Position numbers and translations under genes: made by a program. 64,000 nucleotides of DNA, from contig NZ_CAKMMW010000007.1 of NCBI RefSeq assembly GCF_927798215.1, positions 186,001 to 250,000 on the forward strand. Reading direction: 5' to 3'. This DNA is from Paenibacillus_E allorhizoplanae (GTDB taxonomy: Bacteria > Bacillota > Bacilli > Paenibacillales > NBRC-103111). How positions within the stretch are numbered: the stretch's first letter is position 1; every line of letters starts with the position of its first letter. A model generated the notes under the pieces. That model was not told the DNA's origin. It searched no databases and worked only from the letters and a program-made list of their open reading frames with translations. Positions 1 to 7,243 of the stretch are shown piece by piece.

Positions 1-2
1 TG

Positions 3-497
3 CTCTCCTCGGTGGGTATTGTGGTGGGGCTCGCTAGCCGTGCGCCATTAACAATCTTCGATGAGCCGTATCTGGGGTTGGATGCTGTAGCGCGTGTACT
101 TTTCTATGATCGTCTGTTGGAAGATTACGCGGAGCACCCACGCACAGTGATCCTTTCTACACATCTGATTGATGAAGTAAGTCGTCTGTTAGAGCATGTT
201 CTTGTGATCGACAACGGGAAATTAATTCTAAATGAAGATGCCGATGCGCTTCGCGGCAGAGCATGTACGGTTTCTGGCCTGAAATCAGCGGTAGACGCCT
301 TCACACGGGGGAAAGAGGTCCTGGAGCGTAACGCAATTGGTTCTGCTGCAACGGCGACCATCATAGGGGCTCTTTCGGTGCAAGATCGCAACTACGCCGG
401 AGAATTAGGACTGGAATTCGCTCCAGTTTCCATTCAGCAGCTCATTGTTCATCTGACACGCACGCAAGTGGCGGGAAAGGGGTCTGAATCACTATGA
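3..497 (+). CDS. ABC transporter ATP-binding protein, 3' part only
   Basis: This is the C-terminal two thirds of an ABC ATPase whose 5' end lies left of the window. The frame is open from base 3, so the GTG at base 12 is internal. The visible sequence begins inside the ABC signature (LSS), followed by Walker B (LTIFDEP), the D-loop (GLD) and the switch histidine (LSTHLIDE), then a C-terminal tail of about 85 residues. Its stop overlaps the start of the next gene (ATGA), so it energises the six-TM permease encoded there. The pair resembles YtrB-type or antibiotic-export two-gene ABC systems; the substrate is unknown. Confidence 0.9.
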   Translation, partial: LSSVGIVVGLASRAPLTIFDEPYLGLDAVARVLFYDRLLEDYAEHPRTVILSTHLIDEVSRLLEHVLVIDNGKLILNEDADALRGRACTVSGLKSAVDAFTRGKEVLERNAIGSAATATIIGALSVQDRNYAGELGLEFAPVSIQQLIVHLTRTQVAGKGSESL

Positions 498-1177
498 ACC
501 GAGTTAAGCAAGTAGTCATGCTCCATCTAAGGAACAAGAACACATGGTTTTTGGTTCCATGGGCCATCCTGGGCGCTAATTTTCTGATCAATGCTTTAAT
601 TGCTCTTTCATTTAATGACGGTGAAACCGTCAATACGGGTGCAGTTGCTTCTGTCTTCGTATACGCATTTATAGCAGGTACGCTGACGCTTAAAGAAACG
701 TTCCCATTCGCCATCGGTCTTAGTATTCGGAGAAAAGATTATTTCTTTGGTACAGCGTTGACTGTCCTTTTGGTAAATAGTATTTCGGGGATTGCCCTAA
801 CCATACTATCGGCCATTGAACAAGCAACAGACGGGTGGAACGTGAATTTGCATCTGTTTAAAATAGGTTTTCTAAGCGATCTATCGTACATCGGTATTCT
901 GGGGTTTAATATCCTTGTATTGGTACACTGTTTTTTCCTCGGGTTTGCTATTTCTAGCTTGCATCGCCGTTTTGGCAGCATGTCCATGTACATCTTTTTT
1001 ACAGCGATGCTGCTGATTGGGACGATTGGCTCTTATACGATGGCACATTTCGATCTATGGAGCGATTTTGGCCATTGGGTAGTTGATAATTACATGGATT
1101 TGTTCTGGTATATGATCCCTTTGGTCGTTATCTATTCGCTCATTTCCTATGGATTGCTGCGCAAAGCAGCTGTATAA
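494..1177 (+). CDS. ABC transporter permease, six-TM
   Basis: A 227-residue integral membrane protein with about six hydrophobic segments (near residues 17-37, 48-66, 88-110, 130-154, 161-182 and 200-222). It has no soluble domain. The start overlaps the stop of the ATPase gene, showing translational coupling and a two-component ABC transporter. No motif identifies the substrate. The gene ends just before a strong bidirectional terminator shared with the convergent SRPBCC gene. Confidence 0.8.
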   Translation: MNRVKQVVMLHLRNKNTWFLVPWAILGANFLINALIALSFNDGETVNTGAVASVFVYAFIAGTLTLKETFPFAIGLSIRRKDYFFGTALTVLLVNSISGIALTILSAIEQATDGWNVNLHLFKIGFLSDLSYIGILGFNILVLVHCFFLGFAISSLHRRFGSMSMYIFFTAMLLIGTIGSYTMAHFDLWSDFGHWVVDNYMDLFWYMIPLVVIYSLISYGLLRKAAV

Positions 1178-1190
1178 ATATCCTGTTACA

Positions 1191-1240
1191 AAACAAAAAC
1201 GAGCCACAGAAGAGTTCTTCTGATGCTCGTTTTTGTTTGT
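1191..1240. terminator. bidirectional intrinsic terminator
   Basis: AAACAAAAACGAGC (1191-1204) pairs with GCTCGTTTTTGTTT (1225-1238), and an inner AGAAGAGTTCTTCT extends the stem. A-rich and T-rich flanks let it serve both the ABC permease (+) and the SRPBCC gene (-). Confidence 0.85.
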
Positions 1241-1252
1241 TTGTGTATGGGA

Positions 1253-1780
1253 TTAAGCTGTAATTTTCGCAATGTAGTCATCCAATTGCTTGAACGTTCC
1301 GCCAAATCCTTCTTCCATAGAACCTTTCATCGAAGCGAAGAACTGAATTTCTTCTTCCGTCGCATTGATCGGGCCGCCGCTCATGACGATGATCGTTTTG
1401 CCATCTTCTTCGGTGAATGTTAAATTATTTAAGATTTCAAGAGGGAAAATAGGACTAAATGGTGCACGAATTACGTTACCTTCTGGATCTGCGAAGGAAG
1501 TTACATAGGAAAGCTTCTCCGGTGCAACAACCTCTTGATATGCGAATCTGCCAAACATTTCAAAGCCTTCCGGTGATTTCATTCCGTAGTGGAAAAGGCC
1601 GCCTGGGCGAACATCCAGAGATACGACTGTCAACTCCATACCCGTTGGCCCCCACCATGCAGCTAAGTGCTCAGGTTCTGTCCATACCTTATAAACAAGT
1701 TCGCGAGGTGCGTTAACGATACGTGTAATTACCAATTCTGTACCTTCATGATTCATCTCAAATGTGTTTTGTTGTGTCAT
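1253..1780 (-). CDS. SRPBCC / AHSA1-family protein
   Basis: A 175-residue START-like helix-grip protein of the 'activator of Hsp90 ATPase homologue 1-like' family. Family hallmarks are the N-terminal TRIVNAPRELVYKVWTEPEH segment, the WWGPTG turn, and a C-terminal amphipathic helix (GSMEEGFGGTFKQLDDYI). The start is preceded by GGAGG at about 8 bp. It lies 48 bp downstream of an ArsR-type regulator on the same strand. This ArsR-SRPBCC pairing is common in bacteria, and the small hydrophobic ligand is generally unknown. The ArsR protein probably controls the pair. Confidence 0.88.
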   Translation of the reverse strand: MTQQNTFEMNHEGTELVITRIVNAPRELVYKVWTEPEHLAAWWGPTGMELTVVSLDVRPGGLFHYGMKSPEGFEMFGRFAYQEVVAPEKLSYVTSFADPEGNVIRAPFSPIFPLEILNNLTFTEEDGKTIIVMSGGPINATEEEIQFFASMKGSMEEGFGGTFKQLDDYIAKITA

Positions 1781-1828
1781 GTCTATTCCTCCATTATTTA
1801 AAATAGTTTACGCTAGCTTGATCGCGAT

Positions 1829-2164
1829 TTATTTCGGATCAGCCGGTTTGTTTTCCTTTGCCTGCAAAGCCTCTATATAGGCCTCCATACGATCAAATCG
1901 GGTTTCCCACAGACGTCTGAAGGAACCGAGCCAATTCTCAATGTCCTGAAGGGACTGCGGCCGCAGTTTATAGACCCTTCGATTCGCTATTGGCTGTACC
2001 TCTACGAGTCCTGCTTCACTTAGTACACGGAGATGCTTGGAAACTTGCGGCTGACTAAGGCCGAGCCTGTCGACGATCTCCCCTACAGTTAGAGGCCCGT
2101 CTCGTAATAGCTCAACCATGCGTAAGCGATGTGGTTCGGCAAGAGCACTGAATATCGTATTCAT
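1829..2164 (-). CDS. ArsR-family transcriptional regulator
   Basis: A winged-helix repressor of about 111 residues from ATG 2164. Residues 3-80 form the HTH: FSALAEPHRLRMVELL, then recognition helix SQPQVSKHLRVLSEAGLV, then the wing VYKL. There is no obvious metal-binding Cys pair, so it is not a classical metal sensor. A longer frame opens at TTG 2200, but that TTG is the -35 hexamer of a strong promoter, so ATG 2164 is preferred. With that promoter the predicted transcription start falls on the ATG, implying a leaderless message. Co-transcribed with the SRPBCC gene. Confidence 0.87.
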   Translation of the reverse strand: MNTIFSALAEPHRLRMVELLRDGPLTVGEIVDRLGLSQPQVSKHLRVLSEAGLVEVQPIANRRVYKLRPQSLQDIENWLGSFRRLWETRFDRMEAYIEALQAKENKPADPK

Positions 2165-2200
2165 GTATTGAATATAACTCAAATGGAATATTCCTGTCAA
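2164..2200 (-). promoter_or_regulatory. sigma-A promoter and operator of the arsR-SRPBCC pair
   Basis: On the minus strand TTGACA (2200-2195) is 18 bp from TATATT (2176-2171). The perfect palindrome GGAATATTCC (2185-2194) lies in the spacer and the dyad TTGA-N7-TCAA (2168-2182) overlaps the -10. Both are plausible autoregulatory ArsR sites. The expected start is at or beside the A of ATG 2164. Confidence 0.65.
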
Positions 2201-2435
2201 GGCATATTTAGATAGTGAAATAATCAGACAGGACTCATCTTATTGCTTTTAATATCATCCATAGGTTTACTATCGTAAACAGAACAAGGTGGAAATATAC
2301 AAGACAGCCCTTATGTTCTCTCTTAATATTTCTATGTTTCTAGCATTAATTTCATAGGAAAGGTATAGAAAGTTTACTTTTAGCCGAGTCTAGTAGCTAT
2401 AACTCTATTAACTTTTTTTAGGAGGAGCTATAGCT

Positions 2436-3137
2436 ATGATGTTTCGTAAACTATGTATATCGACCTTATCCTTAATCCTGTTGCTTGGTTTGTGGTTCAT
2501 GCAATCCAAAGCGTACTCGTATCCAACGAGCTATGAAGATATGGATATGTCGCCTGTCTATGTGGCCTCTACGAGTGGAAGCTCGGATTCTTCGACTTCT
2601 GAAGCTCCAGCTGCTGCAGTCGAGCAAGCTGCGACTACGTACAAGGTAAGCCAAGGAGATACCCTGTTCAAAATAGCAAAGAGCTTTGAGATCGCTGTCG
2701 ATGACCTCATTTCTGCCAATTCCATTTCGAATCCGAACCAACTGACGATCGGACAAAGTCTAACAATCCCTCTTGTCGCTGTAGCAGCTGCATCCGAGGG
2801 ACAGCCGAAAATTATCAAAAAAGTGATTAATACAACGTTAACCGCGTATACCGCGGGCTTTGAATCGACAGGCAAAAAAGCTTCTCACCCTACATACGGC
2901 ATCACTTATAGTGGTATCAAAGCCAAGGAGGGCCGCACGATTGCCGTAGATCCAGCCGTCATTCCTTTAGGATCCACGGTGTTCATTGAAGGCATTGGCA
3001 TCCGGAAAGCGGAAGATATCGGATCAGCGATTCGCGGCTCTAGAATTGATGTCTTCATGAATGATTTGGGCCAAGCACAGGAGTTTGGTGTGAAAAAGAA
3101 CGTGAAGGTGTACGTGTTAGATAGGGAAACGGTGTAG
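2436..3137 (+). CDS. secreted LysM-3D domain cell-wall protein
   Basis: A 233-residue exported protein. A signal peptide (about residues 1-27, hydrophobic core STLSLILLLGLWF) is followed by a Ser/Ala-rich linker. A LysM peptidoglycan-binding domain follows (about 67-113, YKVSQGDTLFKIAKSF..). The C-terminal 3D domain (about 140-230) has the three conserved aspartates in AVDPAVIP, AEDIGSAI and RIDVFM. This layout is that of YocH/YuiC-type wall lytic or stationary-phase survival proteins; the 3D fold is related to the MltA catalytic core. RBS GGAGG lies 10 bp before ATG 2436. It has its own terminator, so it is monocistronic. Enzyme activity is inferred from the family. Confidence 0.88.
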   Translation: MMFRKLCISTLSLILLLGLWFMQSKAYSYPTSYEDMDMSPVYVASTSGSSDSSTSEAPAAAVEQAATTYKVSQGDTLFKIAKSFEIAVDDLISANSISNPNQLTIGQSLTIPLVAVAAASEGQPKIIKKVINTTLTAYTAGFESTGKKASHPTYGITYSGIKAKEGRTIAVDPAVIPLGSTVFIEGIGIRKAEDIGSAIRGSRIDVFMNDLGQAQEFGVKKNVKVYVLDRETV

Positions 3138-3157
3138 CAGCGACTATGCGCATAAGA

Positions 3158-3188
3158 AAAACCGACGTCATTGACGTCGGTCTTTCTT
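3158..3188. terminator. bidirectional intrinsic terminator
   Basis: ACCGACGTCA (3161-3170) pairs with TGACGTCGGT (3172-3181), with A-run before and T-rich run after. It serves the LysM-3D gene and the convergent hydrolase. Confidence 0.85.
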
Positions 3189-3194
3189 TCATTT

Positions 3195-4055
3195 TCAAGC
3201 ATACAACTTTGGTTTATGAGTTGTAACCGTATGTTGATCCAACCAATCTAGTAAATCAGAAAGAAATTGCTCTCGCCCTAGGTCATCAAAAGGACGATGA
3301 AGCATCCTATCGTAAGCGTAGCTCTTCTTATCTTGCGAACCCACCAAGTGCAGGAATTGCTGAAGCTTGGCGGGGGGAGTCAATTTATCTTCTAAGCCAT
3401 ATTGCAGGAGAAGGGGGAGTTGAAACGATTTTGCGTGATTCAAGATTCTTGGAATGGCTTGGCTTAGTCCAAGGCCTAAGCCTGGCGTTACGGTACTATG
3501 ACGCAAAGGATCTGCTTGCAGCTTCGCCGCCATGTCGGGATCTTGTGTTAATCCATCGACACTGCCTGACTTTTGAATGGTGAGTTGTGGTCTTATTTTC
3601 CCCAGAAGTTTAATGAGCCAACGCTCAAAGGTCGTCATTTCATACGAAATCGCGGGAGCCACCAAAACGAGTCCACTAATCCCAGTGCCCTGATCGAGCA
3701 CATAGTCCGCACTAATCACGCCACCCATACTGTGACCAATGATAAAGAGAGGCAATTCAGGATTTTCAGATAGGACGAGTTCTCTAAATACATGCAGATC
3801 TCCTTTGTATTCATCCCATGAGCGTATGAATCCACGAATACCGGGGCTTCGCCCATGACCGCGCGAATCAGCCGAATAGACAATATACCCTCCCTGTACG
3901 AGTTCGTTACACATATTGACTAATCCACCGCTGTGGTCTCCATGTCCATGGACAGCAATAATGGCGCCTTTGGCTGGTACTTCTGACGGAGTGGCTCTTC
4001 TATAGAAAAGTTCAACCCCACCAATTCCCTGAAAAGTTCCCTCCGAGATGTTCAC
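3195..4055 (-). CDS. alpha/beta hydrolase, monoacylglycerol-lipase-like
   Basis: A serine hydrolase of about 286 residues. It shows the oxyanion region HGHGDHSGG, the nucleophile elbow GHSMGG, a late acidic residue in GLEDKLTPP and the catalytic histidine region MLHRPFDD, which fits the lysophospholipase/monoglyceride-lipase group. No signal peptide, so cytoplasmic. The frame extends to TTG 4094 but that start lacks a ribosome site. GTG 4055 has AAGGAGG seven bases upstream and gives the expected N-terminus, so it is chosen. The gene stands alone; the substrate is inferred to be a monoacyl lipid. Confidence 0.82.
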   Translation of the reverse strand: MNISEGTFQGIGGVELFYRRATPSEVPAKGAIIAVHGHGDHSGGLVNMCNELVQGGYIVYSADSRGHGRSPGIRGFIRSWDEYKGDLHVFRELVLSENPELPLFIIGHSMGGVISADYVLDQGTGISGLVLVAPAISYEMTTFERWLIKLLGKIRPQLTIQKSGSVDGLTQDPDMAAKLQADPLRHSTVTPGLGLGLSQAIPRILNHAKSFQLPLLLQYGLEDKLTPPAKLQQFLHLVGSQDKKSYAYDRMLHRPFDDLGREQFLSDLLDWLDQHTVTTHKPKLYA

Positions 4056-4175
4056 AAGAGAATCCTCCTTACGCAATAAAGCGAGATAGTTCAAACTAGC
4101 CCTTATTTTACCATACTTCCAAAATAGGCACTCACGATAATTTTAGCCATGCCATCAAGGGGAATGCCTGTCTAT

Positions 4176-4229
4176 CACAGGTCGTAGACCCACCCCGACT
4201 AAGGTCTAGGAGTAAATACCGTCCACGGT
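4176..4229. promoter_or_regulatory. cluster of GGTC-type dyads upstream of the psp-like operon
   Basis: Three short dyads lie 80-135 bp before the first gene of the envelope-stress operon: GGTCGTAGACC, AAGGTCTAGG, and ACCGT-CC-ACGGT (4218-4229). Their clustering suggests a regulator site. No convincing sigma-W type or sigma-A promoter could be fixed by eye. Confidence 0.3.
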
Positions 4230-4310
4230 CCGTTTTGGAAAGCTGTGATTTTACCTAGAATAAAGACATGAAGAAGACGACGACAAAGGGCGAAAGGCGG
4301 TGACGAAACG

Positions 4311-4607
4311 ATGAAAAGAAATACAGGATTTGCCGCTCTGCTGATCGCATTCGGCGCACTGATTTTATTCAATAAGCTAGGTTTTCACTTAGGAGACTTT
4401 ATTGGCTCGGTGATGGGATATGTAATTCCCCTCATTATGGTTGGACTGGGTTACCTAGGGATTAAGAACGATAAGAAAATAGGATGGGTAATTGCCGGTA
4501 TCGGGATAATCATTCTAGTAAGTAAGCTAGCAGGTTGGATCATTATTCTTCTGGCAATCGGGTTAATCGGATATGGATTTTCCATGTTAAAAGGAAGAAC
4601 AGCTTAA
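4311..4607 (+). CDS. LiaI/LiaF-like small membrane protein
   Basis: A 98-residue, almost wholly hydrophobic protein with about four short membrane segments (near residues 7-22, 32-50, 57-70 and 72-90) separated by basic loops. It resembles the N-terminal membrane module of LiaF (DUF5668-like) and occupies the place of LiaI ahead of a PspA-family gene. In Bacillus, LiaI recruits the PspA homologue LiaH to the membrane; the same role is inferred here. First gene of a four-gene operon. Confidence 0.7.
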   Translation: MKRNTGFAALLIAFGALILFNKLGFHLGDFIGSVMGYVIPLIMVGLGYLGIKNDKKIGWVIAGIGIIILVSKLAGWIIILLAIGLIGYGFSMLKGRTA

Positions 4608-4657
4608 CGTAAGCGGTAAGAGAATCGAATATAGAGTGTGAAAAAGGTGGAGTGAAG

Positions 4658-5353
4658 ATGAGCCTATTTAGGCGGATGAGAGATATAACCGTGGCAACTT
4701 TGAATGAACATTTAGAGAAGTCGGAAGATCCGGTACGCTTGATTGACCAATACTTAGCAGCCCAACGTGAGCAGCTTGTGCAGTCAGAACGATTGTATCA
4801 GCAATGCGTAAGTCATGCAGCGTCACTTCGGCAGCAATATTTAACCGCATTAGAAACGAAAGAAAAGCGCGAGCATCAAGCGCTGCTGGCTTTGAAGGCT
4901 GGCGAAGAGCACATGGCACGAATCGTGCTGCAAGAGAAGTTGCAGGCGGAAGAAAAAAGCGTGCAATACCATGATCTGTATGAGCAGGCGAAGCAGTCCA
5001 TCCTTGAGCTTGATGAGGAGCTGCAACAACTGAAGGCAGATTACAAAGAAGTCGCAGACAAACGAAGCTACTACTTGGCTCGTATGGAGTCCGCTCGCTT
5101 GCAGCAGCGCATGCATGCTCGCAGCAGTGTCACACAAGATGGGGCACCGCGGATGTTCGGCCGATTGGAAGAGCGCGTATCCGATATGGAGCTGCACGCC
5201 AGGACGCTTCGCGACGTTAGGAAGATGGGTCGCGAAAGCTACTACAGCGGGGGCAACCCAGCTGTAGATGCGGAAATGGAAGCACTTCGCAATAGACTGA
5301 AACAGGAGGGAACACAGGATCATGAACAAACTATATCGCTCACGAAGAGATAA
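4658..5353 (+). CDS. pspA: PspA/IM30 family protein (first copy)
   Basis: A coiled-coil protein of about 231 residues of the PspA/Vipp1/LiaH family. It starts with the amphipathic helix SLFRRMRDITVATLNEHLEKSEDP and the conserved DQYL segment, followed by long heptad helices (residues 25-160) and a C-terminal RLEERVSDMELHA segment. Such proteins bind stressed membranes and form ESCRT-III-like assemblies. GTG 4652 is also in frame, but ATG 4658 is correctly spaced from AAGGTGG and fits the family. The 3' end overlaps pspC by 32 bp. Relative to the second copy it is more diverged. Confidence 0.9.
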   Translation: MSLFRRMRDITVATLNEHLEKSEDPVRLIDQYLAAQREQLVQSERLYQQCVSHAASLRQQYLTALETKEKREHQALLALKAGEEHMARIVLQEKLQAEEKSVQYHDLYEQAKQSILELDEELQQLKADYKEVADKRSYYLARMESARLQQRMHARSSVTQDGAPRMFGRLEERVSDMELHARTLRDVRKMGRESYYSGGNPAVDAEMEALRNRLKQEGTQDHEQTISLTKR

Positions 5354-5795
5354 GAAATTAACGGGCCTATGCGGGGGACTTGCAGAAGCCATGAATGTAG
5401 ATGTCACACTATTACGTTTACTAGTCGTGATCACCACGTTTTTCACCGGAGGCACCGTCATTTTCGTCTACTTTGTAGCGGCGATTGTTATTCCGAAGGA
5501 ACCTGGGTTTGATCAGCCCCCATTTGATCCCTATGCAAGCCCGTATGGAGGGGGATCATGGAATCATCATAAATCCCATAACCACCATAACCACCATAAC
5601 CACCATAATCACCGCCAAACACCACAACCGACTAGCAAGTATGCTTCGTATGAAGCTAGCCAACCAACGAACAACATCGATGAGATGATGAAAGACATTG
5701 AGAAGAAAGCTTTGCAAAGAGAAGTAGACGAACTAAGAGCCAAAGTCGCTCGTTTTGAAAAACAAACATTGGATAGTAAAAAAGGAGACGTGTAA
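5322..5795 (+). CDS. pspC: PspC-domain membrane protein with His/Asn tract
   Basis: A 157-residue protein. The N-terminal PspC domain (about 1-62) carries the hallmark LYRSRRDKKLTGLCGGLAEA, with one membrane helix (RLLVVITTFFTGGTVIFVYFVAAIVI). Then comes a flexible linker with a His-Asn tract around residues 82-98, and a C-terminal coiled coil (EMMKDIEKKALQREVDELRAKVARFEKQ). PspC proteins signal envelope stress to, or anchor, PspA. Here the coiled coil may contact the PspA partners. Its start lies inside pspA (32-bp overlap), so translation is coupled. Confidence 0.87.
   Translation: MNKLYRSRRDKKLTGLCGGLAEAMNVDVTLLRLLVVITTFFTGGTVIFVYFVAAIVIPKEPGFDQPPFDPYASPYGGGSWNHHKSHNHHNHHNHHNHRQTPQPTSKYASYEASQPTNNIDEMMKDIEKKALQREVDELRAKVARFEKQTLDSKKGDV
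5578..5613 (+). repeat. 4 x 9-bp in-frame microsatellite in pspC
   Basis: ATAACCACC is repeated four times (last unit one change) and encodes His-Asn-His triplets. Copy number could vary by slippage without breaking the frame. Confidence 0.9.
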
Positions 5796-5798
5796 ACC

Positions 5799-6485
5799 AT
5801 GGGTGTATTCACAAGAATGAAAGATATGACGAAAGCTTCAATTCACGAGGTATTAGATAAAATTGAGGATCCAATCGTAATGTTGAACCAGTATCTTCGC
5901 GATATGGAGCAAGAAATTGCTCAAGCGGAAGTAACGGTTGCTCGCCAAATCGCAAGTGAGCGCAAGCTGAAGCAGCGCCTTGAAGAGTCCGTTCGCCTAG
6001 TAGCTGATCGTGAAGCGAAAGCTTCCGCAGCCATCAAAAACGGCCAAGAAGCGATTGCTCGTCAAGCTGTTGAAGAAAAACTATACCACGAAGATAAAAT
6101 TGTTGAGTACACAGATCTTCACGCTTCTGCGAAAGCACATGCGGATGAGTTGACACAGCAATTGCACGAGATGAAAGATGAATTCTACAAAATGCGCAAC
6201 AAACGCAACGAGCTTGTATCCCGTGCTCAGTTAGCGAAAGCGAAGAAACAAATGGCGCAAGTATCCTACAACGGTGTGATCGAAAGCGGCAACGCATCCC
6301 GCGGTTTCCAACGCATGGAAGAGAAGATCATTCAGCTCGAAGTTGAAGCTGAGATCGCTCGCAAGCCATACGTACCAGCTGGTGGGGTTGGCAGCTACAC
6401 GCCGATCGACACAGCGAAGCAAGCTAAAGTGGATGAGCAGCTGAACCTGCTCAAAGAGAAATTGAACGGTCAAGCTGCTGAGTAG
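5799..6485 (+). CDS. pspA: PspA/IM30 family protein (second copy)
   Basis: A 228-residue PspA/Vipp1-type coiled-coil protein (GVFTRMKDMTKASIHEVLDKIEDP.., DQYL position replaced by NQYLRDMEQEI). Long helices run to residue 175, and a short C-terminal tail contains a Tyr/Pro-rich segment. It starts 3 bp after the pspC stop with an AAAAGGAGACG ribosome site, and the operon ends at a terminator. Codon use is noticeably more biased than in the first copy, suggesting this is the more highly expressed paralogue. Having two PspA paralogues around one PspC implies hetero-assembly or divided labour. Confidence 0.9.
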   Translation: MGVFTRMKDMTKASIHEVLDKIEDPIVMLNQYLRDMEQEIAQAEVTVARQIASERKLKQRLEESVRLVADREAKASAAIKNGQEAIARQAVEEKLYHEDKIVEYTDLHASAKAHADELTQQLHEMKDEFYKMRNKRNELVSRAQLAKAKKQMAQVSYNGVIESGNASRGFQRMEEKIIQLEVEAEIARKPYVPAGGVGSYTPIDTAKQAKVDEQLNLLKEKLNGQAAE

Positions 6486-6510
6486 CAGCTTGGGTAGTGA
6501 AGTGCGGAAA

Positions 6511-6535
6511 GCCCCTCCTAGTGAGGGGTTTTTTG
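6511..6535 (+). terminator. intrinsic terminator of the psp-like operon
   Basis: CCCCTC (6512-6517) pairs with GAGGGG (6523-6528), followed by TTTTTT. Confidence 0.88.
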
Positions 6536-6601
6536 GCGTTGGAGTGACGGTCTGCCGCAACCAACAGCCGGCCTCGAGTAAGGTTCCAATAACCCACTAG
6601 C

Positions 6602-6720
6602 CAAGCACAACCCAAGTCATTTAACAAGCACAACCCAAGTCACTTAACAAGCACAACCCAAGTCACTTAACAAGCACAACTCTAGTCACTTAACAAGCAC
6701 AACCCTATTCACTTAACAAG
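6602..6720 (+). repeat. 5 x 23-bp tandem repeat
   Basis: Five head-to-tail units of CAAGCACAACCCAAGTCACTTAA start at 6602, 6625, 6648, 6671 and 6694, with a partial sixth (CAAG). Units 1-3 differ by one base; units 4 and 5 have two to three changes. No spacers, so it is not a CRISPR. No open frame spans it. Confidence 0.95.
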
Positions 6721-6825
6721 CCATCTTCACCAACAGCACGCCCTCGCACCAAATCCAGTCTCCCACCAGCCAAGCCGCAACACTAACTAACCATCCTCCC
6801 AATTAGTCCACCTCCCCGCGCCCCA

Positions 6826-7003
6826 TTGGATAAATCCACTAGAATGCTCCTCCAAGTAGCCCAAAAGTGGATTTGATTGGACAAATCCACTCAAATTTCA
6901 AAAATAGCCCCTTGTTAACACCAAAACAGGCTATCCCACTGGATATATCCAATTCAGCGATGGATTTTCCGCCTATTTTACTCATCCCATTGGATTTATC
7001 CAA
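6826..7003. repeat. four spaced TTGGA-N-TCCA palindromes
   Basis: Degenerate 13-14 bp palindromes lie at 6826 (TTGGATAAATCCA), 6877 (TTGGACAAATCCA), 6939 (CTGGATATATCCAA) and 6990 (TTGGATTTATCCAA), spaced 51, 62 and 51 bp. The second lies in a hairpin with 10-bp arms (AGTGGATTTG / CAAATCCACT, 6866-6891). They precede a sugar ABC operon, so they may be operators, or may be a genome-wide repeat. Confidence 0.75.
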
Positions 7004-7243
7004 CGAAGCTCGCCGTTGGGTGCCCAGCGCACGATGAGCCTGTCTCTCTCACCATGAACAGACTGGTCTCGGAATCAGCGCACGACGTCCTGTGCCCCAC
7101 ACTTAGCTCGAACCCCATGCTCAGAATCAGAAGATTTTCAACTTTTTTGAAGAGATTTATCCACTCTCATTCCAGCTTTTGGCAGGTAGAATGAATTCAT
7201 GAACAAGGGACATGACGAACTGGAGCACGAGGTGAGATCGACG
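7004..7243. other. non-coding leader of the sugar ABC operon, no clear signal
   Basis: No gene, terminator or good promoter is seen. A further half-match GATTTATCCACTC occurs at about 7160. GTG-rich sequence just before 7244 provides the ribosome site GAGGTGAG. Confidence 0.5.

Noticed and set aside
4850..5461. 203-residue antisense frame across pspA/pspC
   Set aside because: Composition is that of a shadow of the real coding strand, with no ribosome site and no domain.
6602..6720. Possible CRISPR array
   Set aside because: The 23-bp units are directly adjacent with no unique spacers, and no cas gene is present anywhere in the window.
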